From the NCBI GenBank assembly GCA_905216155.1, contig CAJMSU010000003.1, positions 1 to 64,000 of the forward strand: DNA of 64,000 nt, given 5' to 3'. Each line of letters opens with the position of its first letter. Position 1 is the first letter of the stretch. The DNA comes from an uncultured bacterium. GTDB taxonomy: Bacteria; Bacillota_I; Bacilli_A; RF39; UBA660. The notes under the pieces are model-generated. The model worked only from the letters and a program-made list of their open reading frames with translations, was not told the origin of the DNA and did not search any database. The position numbers were made by a program, and so were the translations under genes. Below, piece after piece: positions 33,602-42,991 of the stretch.

Positions 33602-34369
33602 TTATACTTTTCTAGATTCTATTTCAGCAATCTTTTCTAATACTTCTTTAGCATTATCTTCATTTATCTCTGTATATCCTAATTCTTTTAAAGCTTGTAT
33701 TTTAGCAGTATTTAACTCTTGAGTACGAGATAATTTTTCCTCATTTTTATGTTCTATATCTTCAACAAATCTTTTATGTGATTCACTTAATCTAGTCTTG
33801 GATGCATTTCCACTATTATATAGTGTCATAGCAGAAAACATTATACTTTCAAAAATAAATTGTTTATCTTTATTAAACACAAATTCCATAGGATCAACAA
33901 ATCCAAGAGATTTAGAAGTATATCCTAGAATATATTTTAACTCCTCAGCAGTATCCATTGATTGTAAAAAATGATACAAATAAAGATATGTATTATAAGT
34001 ATTTTTAGTCTTATCACTAGCAAGTTTTTCTTTTAATAAATTTATAATATCAGAAAGTAATTCTTGTTCTTTTCTATTAAATCCCTTTAAATCTGCAATC
34101 ACTTCTTTATTAGAAGAGTCTTTAACACCCTCTTTTAAACGATGTTCTACATCTATAATATATTCACCAGTTATTTTTATATTATTTAACTCTTCTTTAT
34201 TTTCTATATTTAATAAACTAAATAATTTGGCAGATTTTTCTTTAGGCCATTCATCTAAATTTTCTATTGCTAAATAGTTATATAACATTTGTCTTGAAAC
34301 ACCTAAATATTTAGCCAATCTTACTTTACTAATTCCTAATTCTGTTAAGATTATATTTAACTCTTTCAT
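33602..34369 (-). CDS. HTH DNA-binding protein with unknown C-terminal domain
   Basis: A 255-residue protein. The N-terminal helix-turn-helix (XRE/Cro-like) is ISKVRLAKYLGVSRQMLYNYL at residues 13-33. The rest is helical, with long charged segments and no known ligand domain. It may act as a repressor. The start is preceded by AGGAGGGT. Just upstream is a TTGATT-17-TATAAT promoter with an imperfect GTGT-N6-ACAC palindrome beside the -35 box, so autoregulation is plausible. No partner gene is adjacent except spoIIM, 100 bp upstream. Confidence 0.75.
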   Translation of the reverse strand: MKELNIILTELGISKVRLAKYLGVSRQMLYNYLAIENLDEWPKEKSAKLFSLLNIENKEELNNIKITGEYIIDVEHRLKEGVKDSSNKEVIADLKGFNRKEQELLSDIINLLKEKLASDKTKNTYNTYLYLYHFLQSMDTAEELKYILGYTSKSLGFVDPMEFVFNKDKQFIFESIMFSAMTLYNSGNASKTRLSESHKRFVEDIEHKNEEKLSRTQELNTAKIQALKELGYTEINEDNAKEVLEKIAEIESRKV

Positions 34370-34398
34370 TTTTGTTAACCCTCCTACTATCTAATATA

Positions 34399-34441
34399 AT
34401 TATAGACAAATTATTGTAAATAATCAAGTGTAAATTGACAC
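34399..34441 (-). promoter_or_regulatory. Promoter and operator-like palindrome of the HTH gene
   Basis: On the minus strand: TTGATT (34427-34422), 17 bp, TATAAT (34404-34399). Right upstream of the -35 box is GTGTNAATTNACAC (34428-34441), a near-palindrome with 4 bp GTGT/ACAC arms, a possible HTH-protein binding site. Confidence 0.55.
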
Positions 34442-34469
34442 AAATATTAAATAAATAGTAAGGCCCTAA

Positions 34470-35069
34470 TTAAATAATATATTTTAAAATAATAGGTATT
34501 AAAAACACTTCTACTACAGATGATACTATTATACTACTTATCGAAAACAAAAGTATTTTTATATACCTTTTTACAATTATTTTTCTACTATATTCCCTTT
34601 TTCTAAATAAATAATTAAATAGCATAATAGAAAAACTAATAGCATAATAACATAATATATAACTAATTAATAAATTAATTACTATAGGAATTATATAAAC
34701 TATCGCTATTAAAATACCCTTTACCTTATATACTGAAATAATACTACTAATTGAAAAACCTAAAATAAAGCTTTTTGCTATTAAAAGCATTATAATTACA
34801 GGTAATCCAATAATAGAAATTCCCAGTAACCATATTAATAAAGTTATTATTACATTAGATGTAAGTGTTGATATTATTGAAGCTTGATAATTTAATTTAT
34901 TATTTTTTATAGCCAAAAAGAAATTATCTAAAGAGCTCTTTATTAGTGTCTTATTACTTTTAGTTATTAATGCTGGATAAAGTATTCCCATTATTAAAAA
35001 TATTATTGTAATTATTGTTATTATAAATAGTAATTTGTTATCTTTTATTTTTTTTATTATATCTTTCAT
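34470..35069 (-). CDS. spoIIM: Stage II sporulation protein M
   Basis: A 199-residue polytopic membrane protein of the SpoIIM/DUF95 family with five or six helices. SpoIIM is part of the SpoIIDMP complex that degrades septal peptidoglycan and drives engulfment of the forespore. Recognisable segments are the N-terminal FIITIITIIFLIMGILYP and the glycine/serine helix LLIAKSFILGFSISSIISVYKVKGILIAIVYIIP. The partners spoIID and spoIIP are not in the window. Ribosome site AAAGGAGC precedes the start. Confidence 0.85.
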   Translation of the reverse strand: MKDIIKKIKDNKLLFIITIITIIFLIMGILYPALITKSNKTLIKSSLDNFFLAIKNNKLNYQASIISTLTSNVIITLLIWLLGISIIGLPVIIMLLIAKSFILGFSISSIISVYKVKGILIAIVYIIPIVINLLISYILCYYAISFSIMLFNYLFRKREYSRKIIVKRYIKILLFSISSIIVSSVVEVFLIPIILKYII

Positions 35070-35172
35070 AAATGCTCCTTTATATATTTATATTAGATAT
35101 AATAATCATTAATTCTAAAAAGTAATTTACTTTTTTCTACAATTAATTTATAATTATTTTAGAGGTGTTTTT

Positions 35173-35259
35173 ATGAATCAAAAATTAGTTAAAATTATTT
35201 CTATTATCTTAGTTATCGTTATGTTAATAGGCTTTTTTAGTGTTCTTTTATACTTATAA
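35173..35259 (+). CDS. 28-residue membrane miniprotein (Prli42/DUF4044-like)
   Basis: ATG 35173 to TAA 35259 encodes MNQKLVKIISIILVIVMLIG plus a short hydrophobic end. The layout is a basic N-terminus, one membrane helix and nothing more. That fits the DUF4044/Prli42 stressosome miniproteins of Firmicutes in size and pattern. AGAGGTG at 35161-35167 is a proper ribosome site, and TATAAT at 35149-35154 a possible -10 box, so this short frame is likely real. It ends in a shared terminator. Confidence 0.65.
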   Translation: MNQKLVKIISIILVIVMLIGFFSVLLYL

Positions 35260-35290
35260 TAAAAAACTTAAAAATACATTTATTCTACAA

Positions 35291-35321
35291 AAAAATAATC
35301 ATCAAATTGGTGATTATTTTT
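35291..35321. terminator. Bidirectional terminator
   Basis: AAAAATAATCATC (35291-35303), AAATT loop, GGTGATTATTTTT (35309-35321): a 13 bp stem with one T-G pair, serving the miniprotein and the convergent gene. Confidence 0.8.
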
Positions 35322-35616
35322 CTATATATCCTTCTATTTCTGGTAATATTTCACTTATAATACCATCTGGAATATTATATTTATTAACTATATCATTTAT
35401 TCTTTTAGTATCATGTGCCAAATATAAAAATAGAAGTCCTGCGATCCTATTAGCAGTATAACAATCTATTATTTTTCTATCTTTTTCACTAATTTTATAT
35501 TTCCTAGTCAAATCCTTAATTGGCCCATATCCATATAAATAATTAGCTAGGGATTTTGATATTAATTCTATGTCTTTATTTTTATCTTTTAGGCGTACTT
35601 TTGTCCAAACTTTCAA
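35314..35616 (-). CDS. Hypothetical small helical protein
   Basis: A 100-residue soluble protein without recognised family. It contains ANYLYGYGPIKDLTRKYKISEKDRKIIDCYTANRIAGLLFLYLAHD, with one Cys and several aromatic residues, and appears to be all helix. The stop overlaps the shared terminator. The next gene upstream (DUF421) is 57 nt away on the same strand, so they may be co-transcribed. Confidence 0.65.
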   Translation of the reverse strand: MKVWTKVRLKDKNKDIELISKSLANYLYGYGPIKDLTRKYKISEKDRKIIDCYTANRIAGLLFLYLAHDTKRINDIVNKYNIPDGIISEILPEIEGYIEK

Positions 35617-35672
35617 AATACCACTTCCTTATTTAGTTATATATACTAACATAATTTAAAGAAAAAATAAAG

Positions 35673-36389
35673 TTATTCTAAAACATCCTTTGCCTTTTTA
35701 TTTATTTTTTCATAAACTGTTATTTTGTTATTGTTATAAGTAGCCAATAATATATTATCATATGTATCATAGCCCTTTAATTTTAATTCATGAATAAACC
35801 AGTCCAATGATTTATCCGTATTTTTAATATTTTCTATCATCAAATTTTTATCCATTATTATATTACTTGTTAAAGTCTTTTTTTTCGCACTCTTATAATT
35901 TGGTAAATCTTTTTTAGTAACATTTGTATTTTCATCTTTTGGTAAGAAGCTAATTTTTCCAGATGATTCCATTATTGCATATGATATTTCTGATATATCA
36001 AAATAACCTGATATACGTGATTCTTCTAATAAATCATTAACGTCTATATTTACCTTTTTCATAGCATTCTCAAGTATCTTACCATCATCTATAATAATAG
36101 TTGGAACACCTGTTATTAATCGTCTTATAGTAATATTTTTCATAGTTATTATAGAAACAAAATATGCAAATAAACCAAATGTTAACATAGCTACTATTCC
36201 ATTTATATATTGTCCTTCTATATCCATTACCATCTCAGCTGTAAAGTTACCAATAGATATACCTATAACATAATCAAATAAACTAAGTTCTGATACCTGT
36301 TTTTTACCTAGTAATTTAGTAATTAAAAACAGTGCTATTAAACTTATTAAACTTCTAGGTATTATTCTTAAAGCTTCAATTATATCCAT
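35673..36389 (-). CDS. DUF421/YetF-type membrane protein
   Basis: A 238-residue protein. Three N-terminal membrane helices (residues about 10-85) include RSLISLIALFLITKLLGKKQVSELSLFDYVIGISIGN, the YetF/DUF421 signature. A cytosolic domain follows, containing PTIIIDDGKILENAMKKVNID and SYAIMESSGKISFLP. YetF-type proteins in spore formers (for example YrbG/YkjA relatives) help spore germination or envelope functions, poorly defined. ATG 36389 has GGTGAT before it; the GTG at 36398 does not fit. It lies next to spoIVB. Confidence 0.85.
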   Translation of the reverse strand: MDIIEALRIIPRSLISLIALFLITKLLGKKQVSELSLFDYVIGISIGNFTAEMVMDIEGQYINGIVAMLTFGLFAYFVSIITMKNITIRRLITGVPTIIIDDGKILENAMKKVNIDVNDLLEESRISGYFDISEISYAIMESSGKISFLPKDENTNVTKKDLPNYKSAKKKTLTSNIIMDKNLMIENIKNTDKSLDWFIHELKLKGYDTYDNILLATYNNNKITVYEKINKKAKDVLE

Positions 36390-36433
36390 ATTTATCACCA
36401 GTTATATTATTAGCAAAATACTTTAAAATATAC

Positions 36434-36455
36434 TAAAAAAGAGCCTTAGCTCTTT
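36434..36455 (-). terminator. spoIVB terminator
   Basis: On the minus strand AAAGAGC-TAAG-GCTCTTT then TTT (plus coordinates 36438-36455 for the stem). It overlaps the spoIVB stop, so DUF421 is separately expressed. Confidence 0.75.
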
Positions 36456-37437
36456 AGTTTTCTCCTTCCTCTAACATTGTTGTTATAAATATTCCATATC
36501 CTTTTGTAGTATCATTAACTATTACATAATTTACTGCTCCTATTATTTTATTATTCTGAATTATTGGAGAACCACTCATTCCCTGTACTATTCCACCTGT
36601 TTTTTCTAATAATTTTTTATCAGTAACTTCAAATAAAATATTCTTAGTTTTACTATTAGTATCTATTCCAATTATATTTATATCAAACTCTTCTACTACA
36701 TCATTTTCTATTACTGTTTTAATTGTTGCTTTTCCAGTTTTTATATCATTACTATCTCCAACTTCTATAGTATCCATATTTTCAATATTTTCACTATAAG
36801 TTCCATATATACCAGTTATATCATTATCTGATATATTTCCATCTACATCCATTTTATCATAGTTAGCATTTTTCTCTCCTGCTTTTCCATTTCTACTTTT
36901 TGTTATATTAGATACATTGGCATCAAATATTTTACCATCTTTTATTTCAAACTTCTTAGCTGTTGTACTCTCTAGTATTTCATGACCTAGTGCTCCAAAT
37001 GTTTTTGTTTTAGGATCTATATATGTAAGAGTTCCAACGCCATTTATCTGATCTTTTACATAAAGTCCTGTTTTTAAGATATCATCTTTATCTTTTATTA
37101 AGGTTAATTCTAGTTGTTTTTCCTTATTATCTCTTATTATAGTAAAGTCTACTTTTTCATTATTTTCATTATTTATAGTTTCTATCATTGATTCAATATC
37201 ATCTATATTGGTGTTATTTATTTTTCTTATAATATCACCAGTTTGAAATCCAGCTTCTTTGGCTATATATTTATCATCAATTTTATAAAAACCTACTACT
37301 AAAACTCCTTTCGAATTAACTTCTATTCCTATTGTTTTACCTGATGCGATTATATTATTTGAATATGCAAATACATTTATGGGTATGATAGTAAGGAGAA
37401 GTATTAAAATTTTTAAAAACAAATTTTTACATTTCAA
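36454..37437 (-). CDS. spoIVB: SpoIVB-type S55 peptidase
   Basis: A 327-residue forespore-secreted serine peptidase that activates the SpoIVFB checkpoint during sporulation. A signal peptide or anchor is at the N-terminus (FLKILILLLTIIPINVFA), then a PDZ domain (EAGFQTGDIIRKINNTNI, about 65-110), then the S55 peptidase domain with FGALGH near 147 and GMSGSPII near 290 holding the catalytic Ser. TTG 37437 is chosen because AAGGAG lies 8 nt upstream; the GTG at 37446 overlaps that site. Its target proteins are not in the window. Confidence 0.92.
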   Translation of the reverse strand: MKCKNLFLKILILLLTIIPINVFAYSNNIIASGKTIGIEVNSKGVLVVGFYKIDDKYIAKEAGFQTGDIIRKINNTNIDDIESMIETINNENNEKVDFTIIRDNKEKQLELTLIKDKDDILKTGLYVKDQINGVGTLTYIDPKTKTFGALGHEILESTTAKKFEIKDGKIFDANVSNITKSRNGKAGEKNANYDKMDVDGNISDNDITGIYGTYSENIENMDTIEVGDSNDIKTGKATIKTVIENDVVEEFDINIIGIDTNSKTKNILFEVTDKKLLEKTGGIVQGMSGSPIIQNNKIIGAVNYVIVNDTTKGYGIFITTMLEEGEN

Positions 37438-37555
37438 AAAAATCACTCCTTAAAACTTTACTACATTAATAGTCTTATCTTATTTTTTTAAAATATATTA
37501 TTTAAAATTTTCCATTTAATAAATATCTTTGATTTTAAAAGAAAAAATTTAAAAT

Positions 37556-37588
37556 AAAAAATGACTTATCTATTTCAATAAGTCATTT
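37556..37588 (-). terminator. Terminator of the nusB-xseA-xseB operon
   Basis: AAATGACTTAT and ATAAGTCATTT (37559-37569 with 37578-37588) form an 11 bp stem; the minus strand continues into a T-rich run. Confidence 0.8.
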
Positions 37589-37591
37589 AAT

Positions 37592-37819
37592 CTACTCTTC
37601 TACTTTAAAATCAGAAAGTGAACCATCAGTATTTACTATTTTAGTAATAGCTTCCTCTGCATTTTTTAATTTTTCATCACATGTTTTAGCAAGTTTCATT
37701 GCTTCTTCAAAATCTTTAATAGCATCATCTAATGGTGTTTCTCCAGTTTCTAATTTTTTTACAATAGTTTCTAGTTTTTCTAAGTTTTCTTCAAAACTTA
37801 ATTCTTGTTTTTCTGCCAC
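37592..37819 (-). CDS. xseB: Exodeoxyribonuclease VII small subunit
   Basis: A 75-residue helical protein with the XseB pattern SFEENLEKLETIVKKLETGETPLDDAIKDFEEAMKLAKTCDEKL. It binds XseA to form the single-strand exonuclease VII used in repair and recombination. It lies 10 nt after xseA in the nusB-xseA-xseB operon, the same order as in Bacillus. Confidence 0.95.
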   Translation of the reverse strand: MAEKQELSFEENLEKLETIVKKLETGETPLDDAIKDFEEAMKLAKTCDEKLKNAEEAITKIVNTDGSLSDFKVEE

Positions 37820-37829
37820 TTTTTTCCTC

Positions 37830-39086
37830 CTATTTAATTACTTCAGTTAAAATATCTCCATCACTAAAGCTTATTTCTAATTTATCACCTTTTTTTAGCA
37901 TACTTTTCTTAGTTATTACTTTGTTATCTTTTTTAGTAATAGTATATCCTCTTTGTATTGTCTTTAAAGGACTTAATGTTTCTAATTTTGATAGTATCAA
38001 ACTATATTTATTTTTTTGTTTTTCTATCAATAATTCATGATTTTTAAATATATATGAACTAGTCACATTATTTAACATATTTCTTTTATCATTTAATAAA
38101 GATGCTGTTACGTGTTTAAAATTATCTAAAACATTAGAATACATTAACTCCTTTGCTTGATAAATCGTAATTGGATTTTTAAATATTTGTCGTTTTTTTA
38201 TTTCATTTAATTTTTGCCTTTTTAAATTTAATCTATTTTGCAAAGATTTATTTAATCTTATTTTTAATTGTTCTAAATAAGTTTTTACATCTGCACTTTG
38301 TGGTACTGAAAGCTCTGCTGCTCCTGTTGGAGTAGGTGCTCTTAGATCTGCAACAAAATCAGCTATTGTAAAGTCAATTTCATGCCCAACAGCACTAATT
38401 ACAGGTATATTACAATCAAATATAGCTCTTGCAACTATTTCCTCGTTAAAAGGCCATAAATCCTCAATTGAACCTCCACCACGACCAACAATCAATGTAT
38501 CAAGATCATAATCCTTAGCTCTTTCAATTTGCCTTACTATATCATCTTTAGCATTTTCTCCTTGTACAAGTGACGGAAATAAAATTATCTCTACTAAAGG
38601 CCATCTTCTTTTAATAGTTGATATTATATCCTTAATAGCAGCACCAGTAGGTGCAGTTATAACCCCTACTCTATTTGGTATTTTAGGAATTTTTCTTTTT
38701 AATTCTTTTCTAAATAGACCTTCTTCTTCTAATTTTTTCTTTAATTGTTCATAAGCAACATATAAATTACCTACGCCATCTTCTAACATATCATTTACAT
38801 ATATTTGATATGCTCCATTGGCCTCAAACACACTTATTTTTCCAGTTACAAGTACCTTCATTCCATCAGTTGGAACAAATTTAATTTTTTTAGTTTGAGA
38901 AGAAAACATAATTGCATTAATTCTACTACCTTCATCTTTTATAGTAAAATAAAAATGTCCCCTTGAATGCGCTTTAAAATTAGAAATTTCTCCTTTTAAA
39001 AACACCTCATTTAAATTAGTATCATTATCTATTTTATATTTAATATATCTAGTTAACTGCGTTACTGTAATATATTTACTGTTCAT
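37830..39086 (-). CDS. xseA: Exodeoxyribonuclease VII large subunit
   Basis: A 418-residue catalytic subunit. The N-terminal OB-fold region is VTQLTRYIKYKIDNDTNLNEVFLKGEISNFKAHSRGHFYFTIKD. The conserved core contains GVITAPTGAAIKDII and LIVGRGGGSIEDLWPFNEE, both family signatures, then a long helical tail that pairs with XseB subunits. The start overlaps the end of nusB by 11 nt. Confidence 0.96.
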   Translation of the reverse strand: MNSKYITVTQLTRYIKYKIDNDTNLNEVFLKGEISNFKAHSRGHFYFTIKDEGSRINAIMFSSQTKKIKFVPTDGMKVLVTGKISVFEANGAYQIYVNDMLEDGVGNLYVAYEQLKKKLEEEGLFRKELKRKIPKIPNRVGVITAPTGAAIKDIISTIKRRWPLVEIILFPSLVQGENAKDDIVRQIERAKDYDLDTLIVGRGGGSIEDLWPFNEEIVARAIFDCNIPVISAVGHEIDFTIADFVADLRAPTPTGAAELSVPQSADVKTYLEQLKIRLNKSLQNRLNLKRQKLNEIKKRQIFKNPITIYQAKELMYSNVLDNFKHVTASLLNDKRNMLNNVTSSYIFKNHELLIEKQKNKYSLILSKLETLSPLKTIQRGYTITKKDNKVITKKSMLKKGDKLEISFSDGDILTEVIK

Positions 39087-39486
39087 TTAAATCCTCACTA
39101 TGATAAATATTATCTAATACTCCATTAATTAATTTAACAACTTTTTCCTCAGAATATTTCTTTGATAATTCAATTGCCTCATTAATGGCAACAACACTTG
39201 GTGTATTAGTATAAAATAGTTCATATATAGCAAGTGATAAAATAGCTTTATCTACTTTATTTAATCTATCAATTGTCCAATCTTTCATATATTTATTTGC
39301 AATAGAATTTATATCTTCCTGTTTTTCTATTATGCCTTTAACACTATCATTAACAAATTCATTTTCTACTTCTAATTGTTCTTTAATTAAATTATCTATA
39401 TCAAAATCTAGCTTTGTTTTATTAAGTATATATGTTTGATATATAACTTTCATAATAATTTCTCTAAGTTCACTTCTGTTCTTCAT
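39076..39486 (-). CDS. nusB: Transcription antitermination factor NusB
   Basis: A 136-residue all-helical NusB that binds boxA in rRNA leaders with S10. It has the family end motif YTNTPSVVAINEAIELSKKYSEEKVVKLINGVLDNI. A frame 20 residues longer (start at 39546) exists, but the ATG at 39486 has GGGTGAT just upstream and begins with the typical MKNRSELREIIMKVIYQ. It heads the nusB-xseA-xseB operon. Confidence 0.95.
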   Translation of the reverse strand: MKNRSELREIIMKVIYQTYILNKTKLDFDIDNLIKEQLEVENEFVNDSVKGIIEKQEDINSIANKYMKDWTIDRLNKVDKAILSLAIYELFYTNTPSVVAINEAIELSKKYSEEKVVKLINGVLDNIYHSEDLNEQ

Positions 39487-39526
39487 AAATATCACCCACT
39501 TAATTCTATCATAGTATTTTAAATTT

Positions 39527-39898
39527 TTAAATAATAGTTGGTGCAAAAAATGGAAAAATATTTCTAATTATTCCAAATATCACTAAAACTATTATTAGTA
39601 TATACCAAATACTATTTGGTATTTTTTCATATAAAGCATCTCTTTGTTTTTTTCTACTTATAATATAATCAAAAATAAAAAACATTAAAAATGGAGTAAG
39701 TATAAATATTAACATATTATATCTAAAAGCCTGATATAAATTACCTTTTAATAGTGAAATAATCATTCTAGTAACTCCACAACCAGGACAATATAAGTTA
39801 GTTATTTTGTGAAATAAACATGGAATATAAATATTAAATTTAAATACTAAAATAAAATATATTATAAAAATCAAAACTAATAATATTATTTTCTTCAT
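39527..39898 (-). CDS. DUF2752 membrane protein
   Basis: A 123-residue protein with three or four membrane helices and the DUF2752 core CPGCGVTRMIISLLKGNLYQAFRYN. The CPGCG-TR motif suggests metal binding or redox function, but no role is known. It lies between the DUF4234 gene and nusB, on the same strand, with short gaps. Confidence 0.88.
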   Translation of the reverse strand: MKKIILLVLIFIIYFILVFKFNIYIPCLFHKITNLYCPGCGVTRMIISLLKGNLYQAFRYNMLIFILTPFLMFFIFDYIISRKKQRDALYEKIPNSIWYILIIVLVIFGIIRNIFPFFAPTII

Positions 39899-39912
39899 AA
39901 AGAAAAAAAGCC

Positions 39913-40278
39913 TTAAGCTTTAAATTGTGCATTTTTTATTTTAGTAATTTGATTAATATCATTTTGCATTAAGGCATAATTTATAATTGCTAAACCAAAT
40001 ACTTGTAATACTAAATATAACACTGAATTATCTGTGTTTGGCAAATTATTTTTTTGTTGTGCTCTATCAATAATTTTACCCATTTGATATGCCCAATAAA
40101 TTCCATAAATCCCACATGTTATAAGTGTTAGGAAAAATGCCATTCCACCTGATGCAAATGTTGCATCTTCACTATATGATTTTGCCTCATTTGTTATCAT
40201 AATAAACCAATAAATACCATAGATTCCACATGTTATTATAGATAATATAATAGCAACTGCAATATTTCTTTCTTTCAT
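39913..40278 (-). CDS. DUF4234 membrane protein
   Basis: A 121-residue membrane protein with two matching halves near ITCGIYGIYWFIMITNEA and ITCGIYGIYWAYQMGKII, an internal repeat typical of DUF4234. Three helices; function unknown. It is 14 nt from the DUF2752 gene, suggesting a joint transcript. Confidence 0.87.
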   Translation of the reverse strand: MKERNIAVAIILSIITCGIYGIYWFIMITNEAKSYSEDATFASGGMAFFLTLITCGIYGIYWAYQMGKIIDRAQQKNNLPNTDNSVLYLVLQVFGLAIINYALMQNDINQITKIKNAQFKA

Positions 40279-40336
40279 TACACAACACTCCTTACAACTA
40301 TATTATATATTAATATATATGCTTTGTCACTATATT

Positions 40337-42889
40337 TTATTTTTTTAGACTCTTTTTCAACTCATATAAATAACTTAACGCATCCATTGGTGTCATTTCC
40401 AAAGGATTAATTGATTTGATTTTTTCTTCAATTTCATTAGTTTGTTCCATTTTATCTACTTCTTTTTCTTCTAATTCAAATAAGGATGTTTGAGTAAACG
40501 TTTCTTTTTTTACATTTTTCTTTTCATAAACATTTAGTATTTCATCTGCCCTTTTAATTAATGATTTAGGCAAATGAGCAAGAGATGCTACATGTATACC
40601 ATAACTTTTATCTACTGCACCAGCTTTTACTTTATGTAAAAAAGTAATTTGTCCTTCTTTTTCTATTGCAGATACATGTACATTTTTTAAATGTTTTAAG
40701 TCCTTTTCTAAAACAGTTAGTTCATGGTAATGAGTAGAAAACATTGTTTTAGCTTTAATTTTATCATGAATATATTCAAGTATAGCTTGAGCCAAACTCA
40801 TTCCATCATAAGTTGCCGTTCCACGTCCTAATTCATCAAATAATATAAGACTGTCCTTTGTAGCTTCTTGTATAGCATAATTTGCCTCTTTCATTTCCAC
40901 CATAAAAGTAGATTCACCACTTACTAAATCATCACTTGCGCCTATTCTTGTAAATATTTTATCAAAAATTGGTAGAATAGCACTTTTACATGGAACAAAA
41001 CATCCTATCTGAGCCATTATTACTGTTATTGCACATTGTCTCATATAAGTAGATTTACCAGCCATATTAGGTCCAGTAATTAATAAAATATCCGTATTTT
41101 TATCCATTATAATATCATTAGCAATGTATTTATCCATCATTACCTGTTCTACTACCGGATGTCTACAATCTATTAATTTAATTACATTTTCATCTGTTAT
41201 TTGTGGCCTTACAAATTTATATTTATCACTAACTATAGAAAAGGATTGTAACATATCAACTTCACTAATTACTTTAGCTATTTTTTGAATATTTGGAATA
41301 TATCTTTTTACAACTTGTCTAATATCCATAAATAACTTATACTCTAGATTAATTATTTTCTCTTCTGCTCCTAAAATAATATTTTCTTTTTCTTTTAAAA
41401 GTGGTGTTACATATCTTTCACAATTAGCAAGAGTCTGTTTTCTCTCATAACCATACTCTTCCTTAATTTGATCTTTTTGTCCTTTTGATACTTCTATATA
41501 ATAACCAAATACTTTATTAAATCCTACCTTTAAATTTTTAATACCTGTCCTTTTTCTTTCTTCTTGTTCTAGTCTTAAAATAAAATCTTTTGAACCACTC
41601 ATAATTTTCTTTAATTCATCCAATTCATCATTATAGCCTTCTTTTATTAAATGACCTTCATGTAATGAAAAAGGAGCATCTTCCAATATTGTTTTTTCTA
41701 GTAAAGCATAAAGTTCATCTAATGTCTCTAATTTTTTATCAAAATGCAATTGCTCCAATATGTTTTTAATACTTGGAAGAGATTTAAGTGAAGATTTTAA
41801 TTGTAATAAGTCTTTAGCATTTAAATTACCATAAGTAATTCTACCAGCTAGCCTTTCAAGGTCATAAACATTATCTAATTCCTTTATTAAATCATCTCTT
41901 AAAATAAACTCGGTAGATAATCTTTCTACCATATCATATCTTCTTAATATTTCTTTTTTATCAGTTAATGGATTTTCAATATTAAACTTTAAGTATCTTG
42001 ATCCCATAGCAGTCTTATTCTTATCTAACAACCACAATAAACTAAATTGACGCTCTCTATTACGTAAAGTTTCTGTTAATTCTAAATTCTTCTTAGTATT
42101 ATTATCAAACTCTAAATATTCACTATTCTTAATAACCTTACATTTTTGTAAATGATGCAAATCACCTTTTTTAGTCTCAATAATATAAGCTAATAAATGT
42201 TTAATAGTAGTAGTTATTCTTATATCATCTATATCTTTATAAATATAAGAATAATTGTCATCATTTGACTCATCTGTTGTTATTGTTACTAATATATTAT
42301 AATTTTTTCTAAGTACCTCAACTATTTCCCTATTTATAGTATCATTTACTATTATCTCTTTAAAACCAAATTTAGTAATTTCTTTTATTAGTCTATCTTT
42401 ATCTCCCTCAATAAGCATACAATTTACTTCACCAGTTGATATATCTGCAAAACTAACTCCAAAGCAATAATCAAAATTATATATATTAGCTATATAGTTA
42501 TTTGACTTAGAATCAATATTTTCATCCAATCTAGTACCCTTTGTTACTACTTGAATAACATCTCTTCTAACCATTCCTTTTACTTCTTTAGGATCATCTA
42601 ATTGTTCACATATAGCAACCTTATATCCCTTATCTATTAATGTATCCACATACGAAGCATATGCATGATGTGGAATTCCACACATTGGCACTCTCTCTTC
42701 TAATCCAGCTTGTTTTCCAGTTAAAGTTAATTCTAATACACGAGACGCAATAATTGCATCTTCAAAAAACATTTCATAAAAGTCACCAAGTCTAAAAAAG
42801 ATAATACTATCTTCATAATTATCTTTTATTTCCATATATTGTCTCATCATTGGACTTAATAATTCTCTATTTACTTCATTACGTTTCAC
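40337..42889 (-). CDS. mutS: DNA mismatch repair protein MutS
   Basis: An 850-residue MutS1. The N-terminal mismatch-binding domain (LSPMMRQYMEIKDNYEDSIIFFRLGDFYEMF) keeps the Phe-x-Glu element in the DFYEMF segment. The ATPase has Walker A ITGPNMAGKSTYMRQ near 609, FTRIGASDDLVSGESTFMVEM and Walker B LILFDELGRGT near 683. The C-terminal dimer tail SINPLEMTPMDALSYLYELK matches the family. mutL is not adjacent. Confidence 0.97.
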   Translation of the reverse strand: MKRNEVNRELLSPMMRQYMEIKDNYEDSIIFFRLGDFYEMFFEDAIIASRVLELTLTGKQAGLEERVPMCGIPHHAYASYVDTLIDKGYKVAICEQLDDPKEVKGMVRRDVIQVVTKGTRLDENIDSKSNNYIANIYNFDYCFGVSFADISTGEVNCMLIEGDKDRLIKEITKFGFKEIIVNDTINREIVEVLRKNYNILVTITTDESNDDNYSYIYKDIDDIRITTTIKHLLAYIIETKKGDLHHLQKCKVIKNSEYLEFDNNTKKNLELTETLRNRERQFSLLWLLDKNKTAMGSRYLKFNIENPLTDKKEILRRYDMVERLSTEFILRDDLIKELDNVYDLERLAGRITYGNLNAKDLLQLKSSLKSLPSIKNILEQLHFDKKLETLDELYALLEKTILEDAPFSLHEGHLIKEGYNDELDELKKIMSGSKDFILRLEQEERKRTGIKNLKVGFNKVFGYYIEVSKGQKDQIKEEYGYERKQTLANCERYVTPLLKEKENIILGAEEKIINLEYKLFMDIRQVVKRYIPNIQKIAKVISEVDMLQSFSIVSDKYKFVRPQITDENVIKLIDCRHPVVEQVMMDKYIANDIIMDKNTDILLITGPNMAGKSTYMRQCAITVIMAQIGCFVPCKSAILPIFDKIFTRIGASDDLVSGESTFMVEMKEANYAIQEATKDSLILFDELGRGTATYDGMSLAQAILEYIHDKIKAKTMFSTHYHELTVLEKDLKHLKNVHVSAIEKEGQITFLHKVKAGAVDKSYGIHVASLAHLPKSLIKRADEILNVYEKKNVKKETFTQTSLFELEEKEVDKMEQTNEIEEKIKSINPLEMTPMDALSYLYELKKSLKK

Positions 42890-42935
42890 TTTACTTCACC
42901 ACTAGACTTATTATAACAAATTTTCTAGTTATATA

Positions 42936-42962
42936 AAAGAAAAAAGGTAAGTATTTTACCTT
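42936..42962 (-). terminator. murC terminator
   Basis: Minus strand: AAGGTAA (plus 42962-42956), loop, TTACCTT (42950-42944), followed by TTTTCTT. It lies 30 nt past the murC stop. Confidence 0.75.
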
Positions 42963-42991
42963 AACTTCTATGCTTTAATTTATGATTAAAC

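Noticed and set aside
39076..39546. Longer nusB start adding 20 residues
   Set aside because: The extension lacks a ribosome site, while ATG 39486 has GGGTGAT and begins the canonical NusB.
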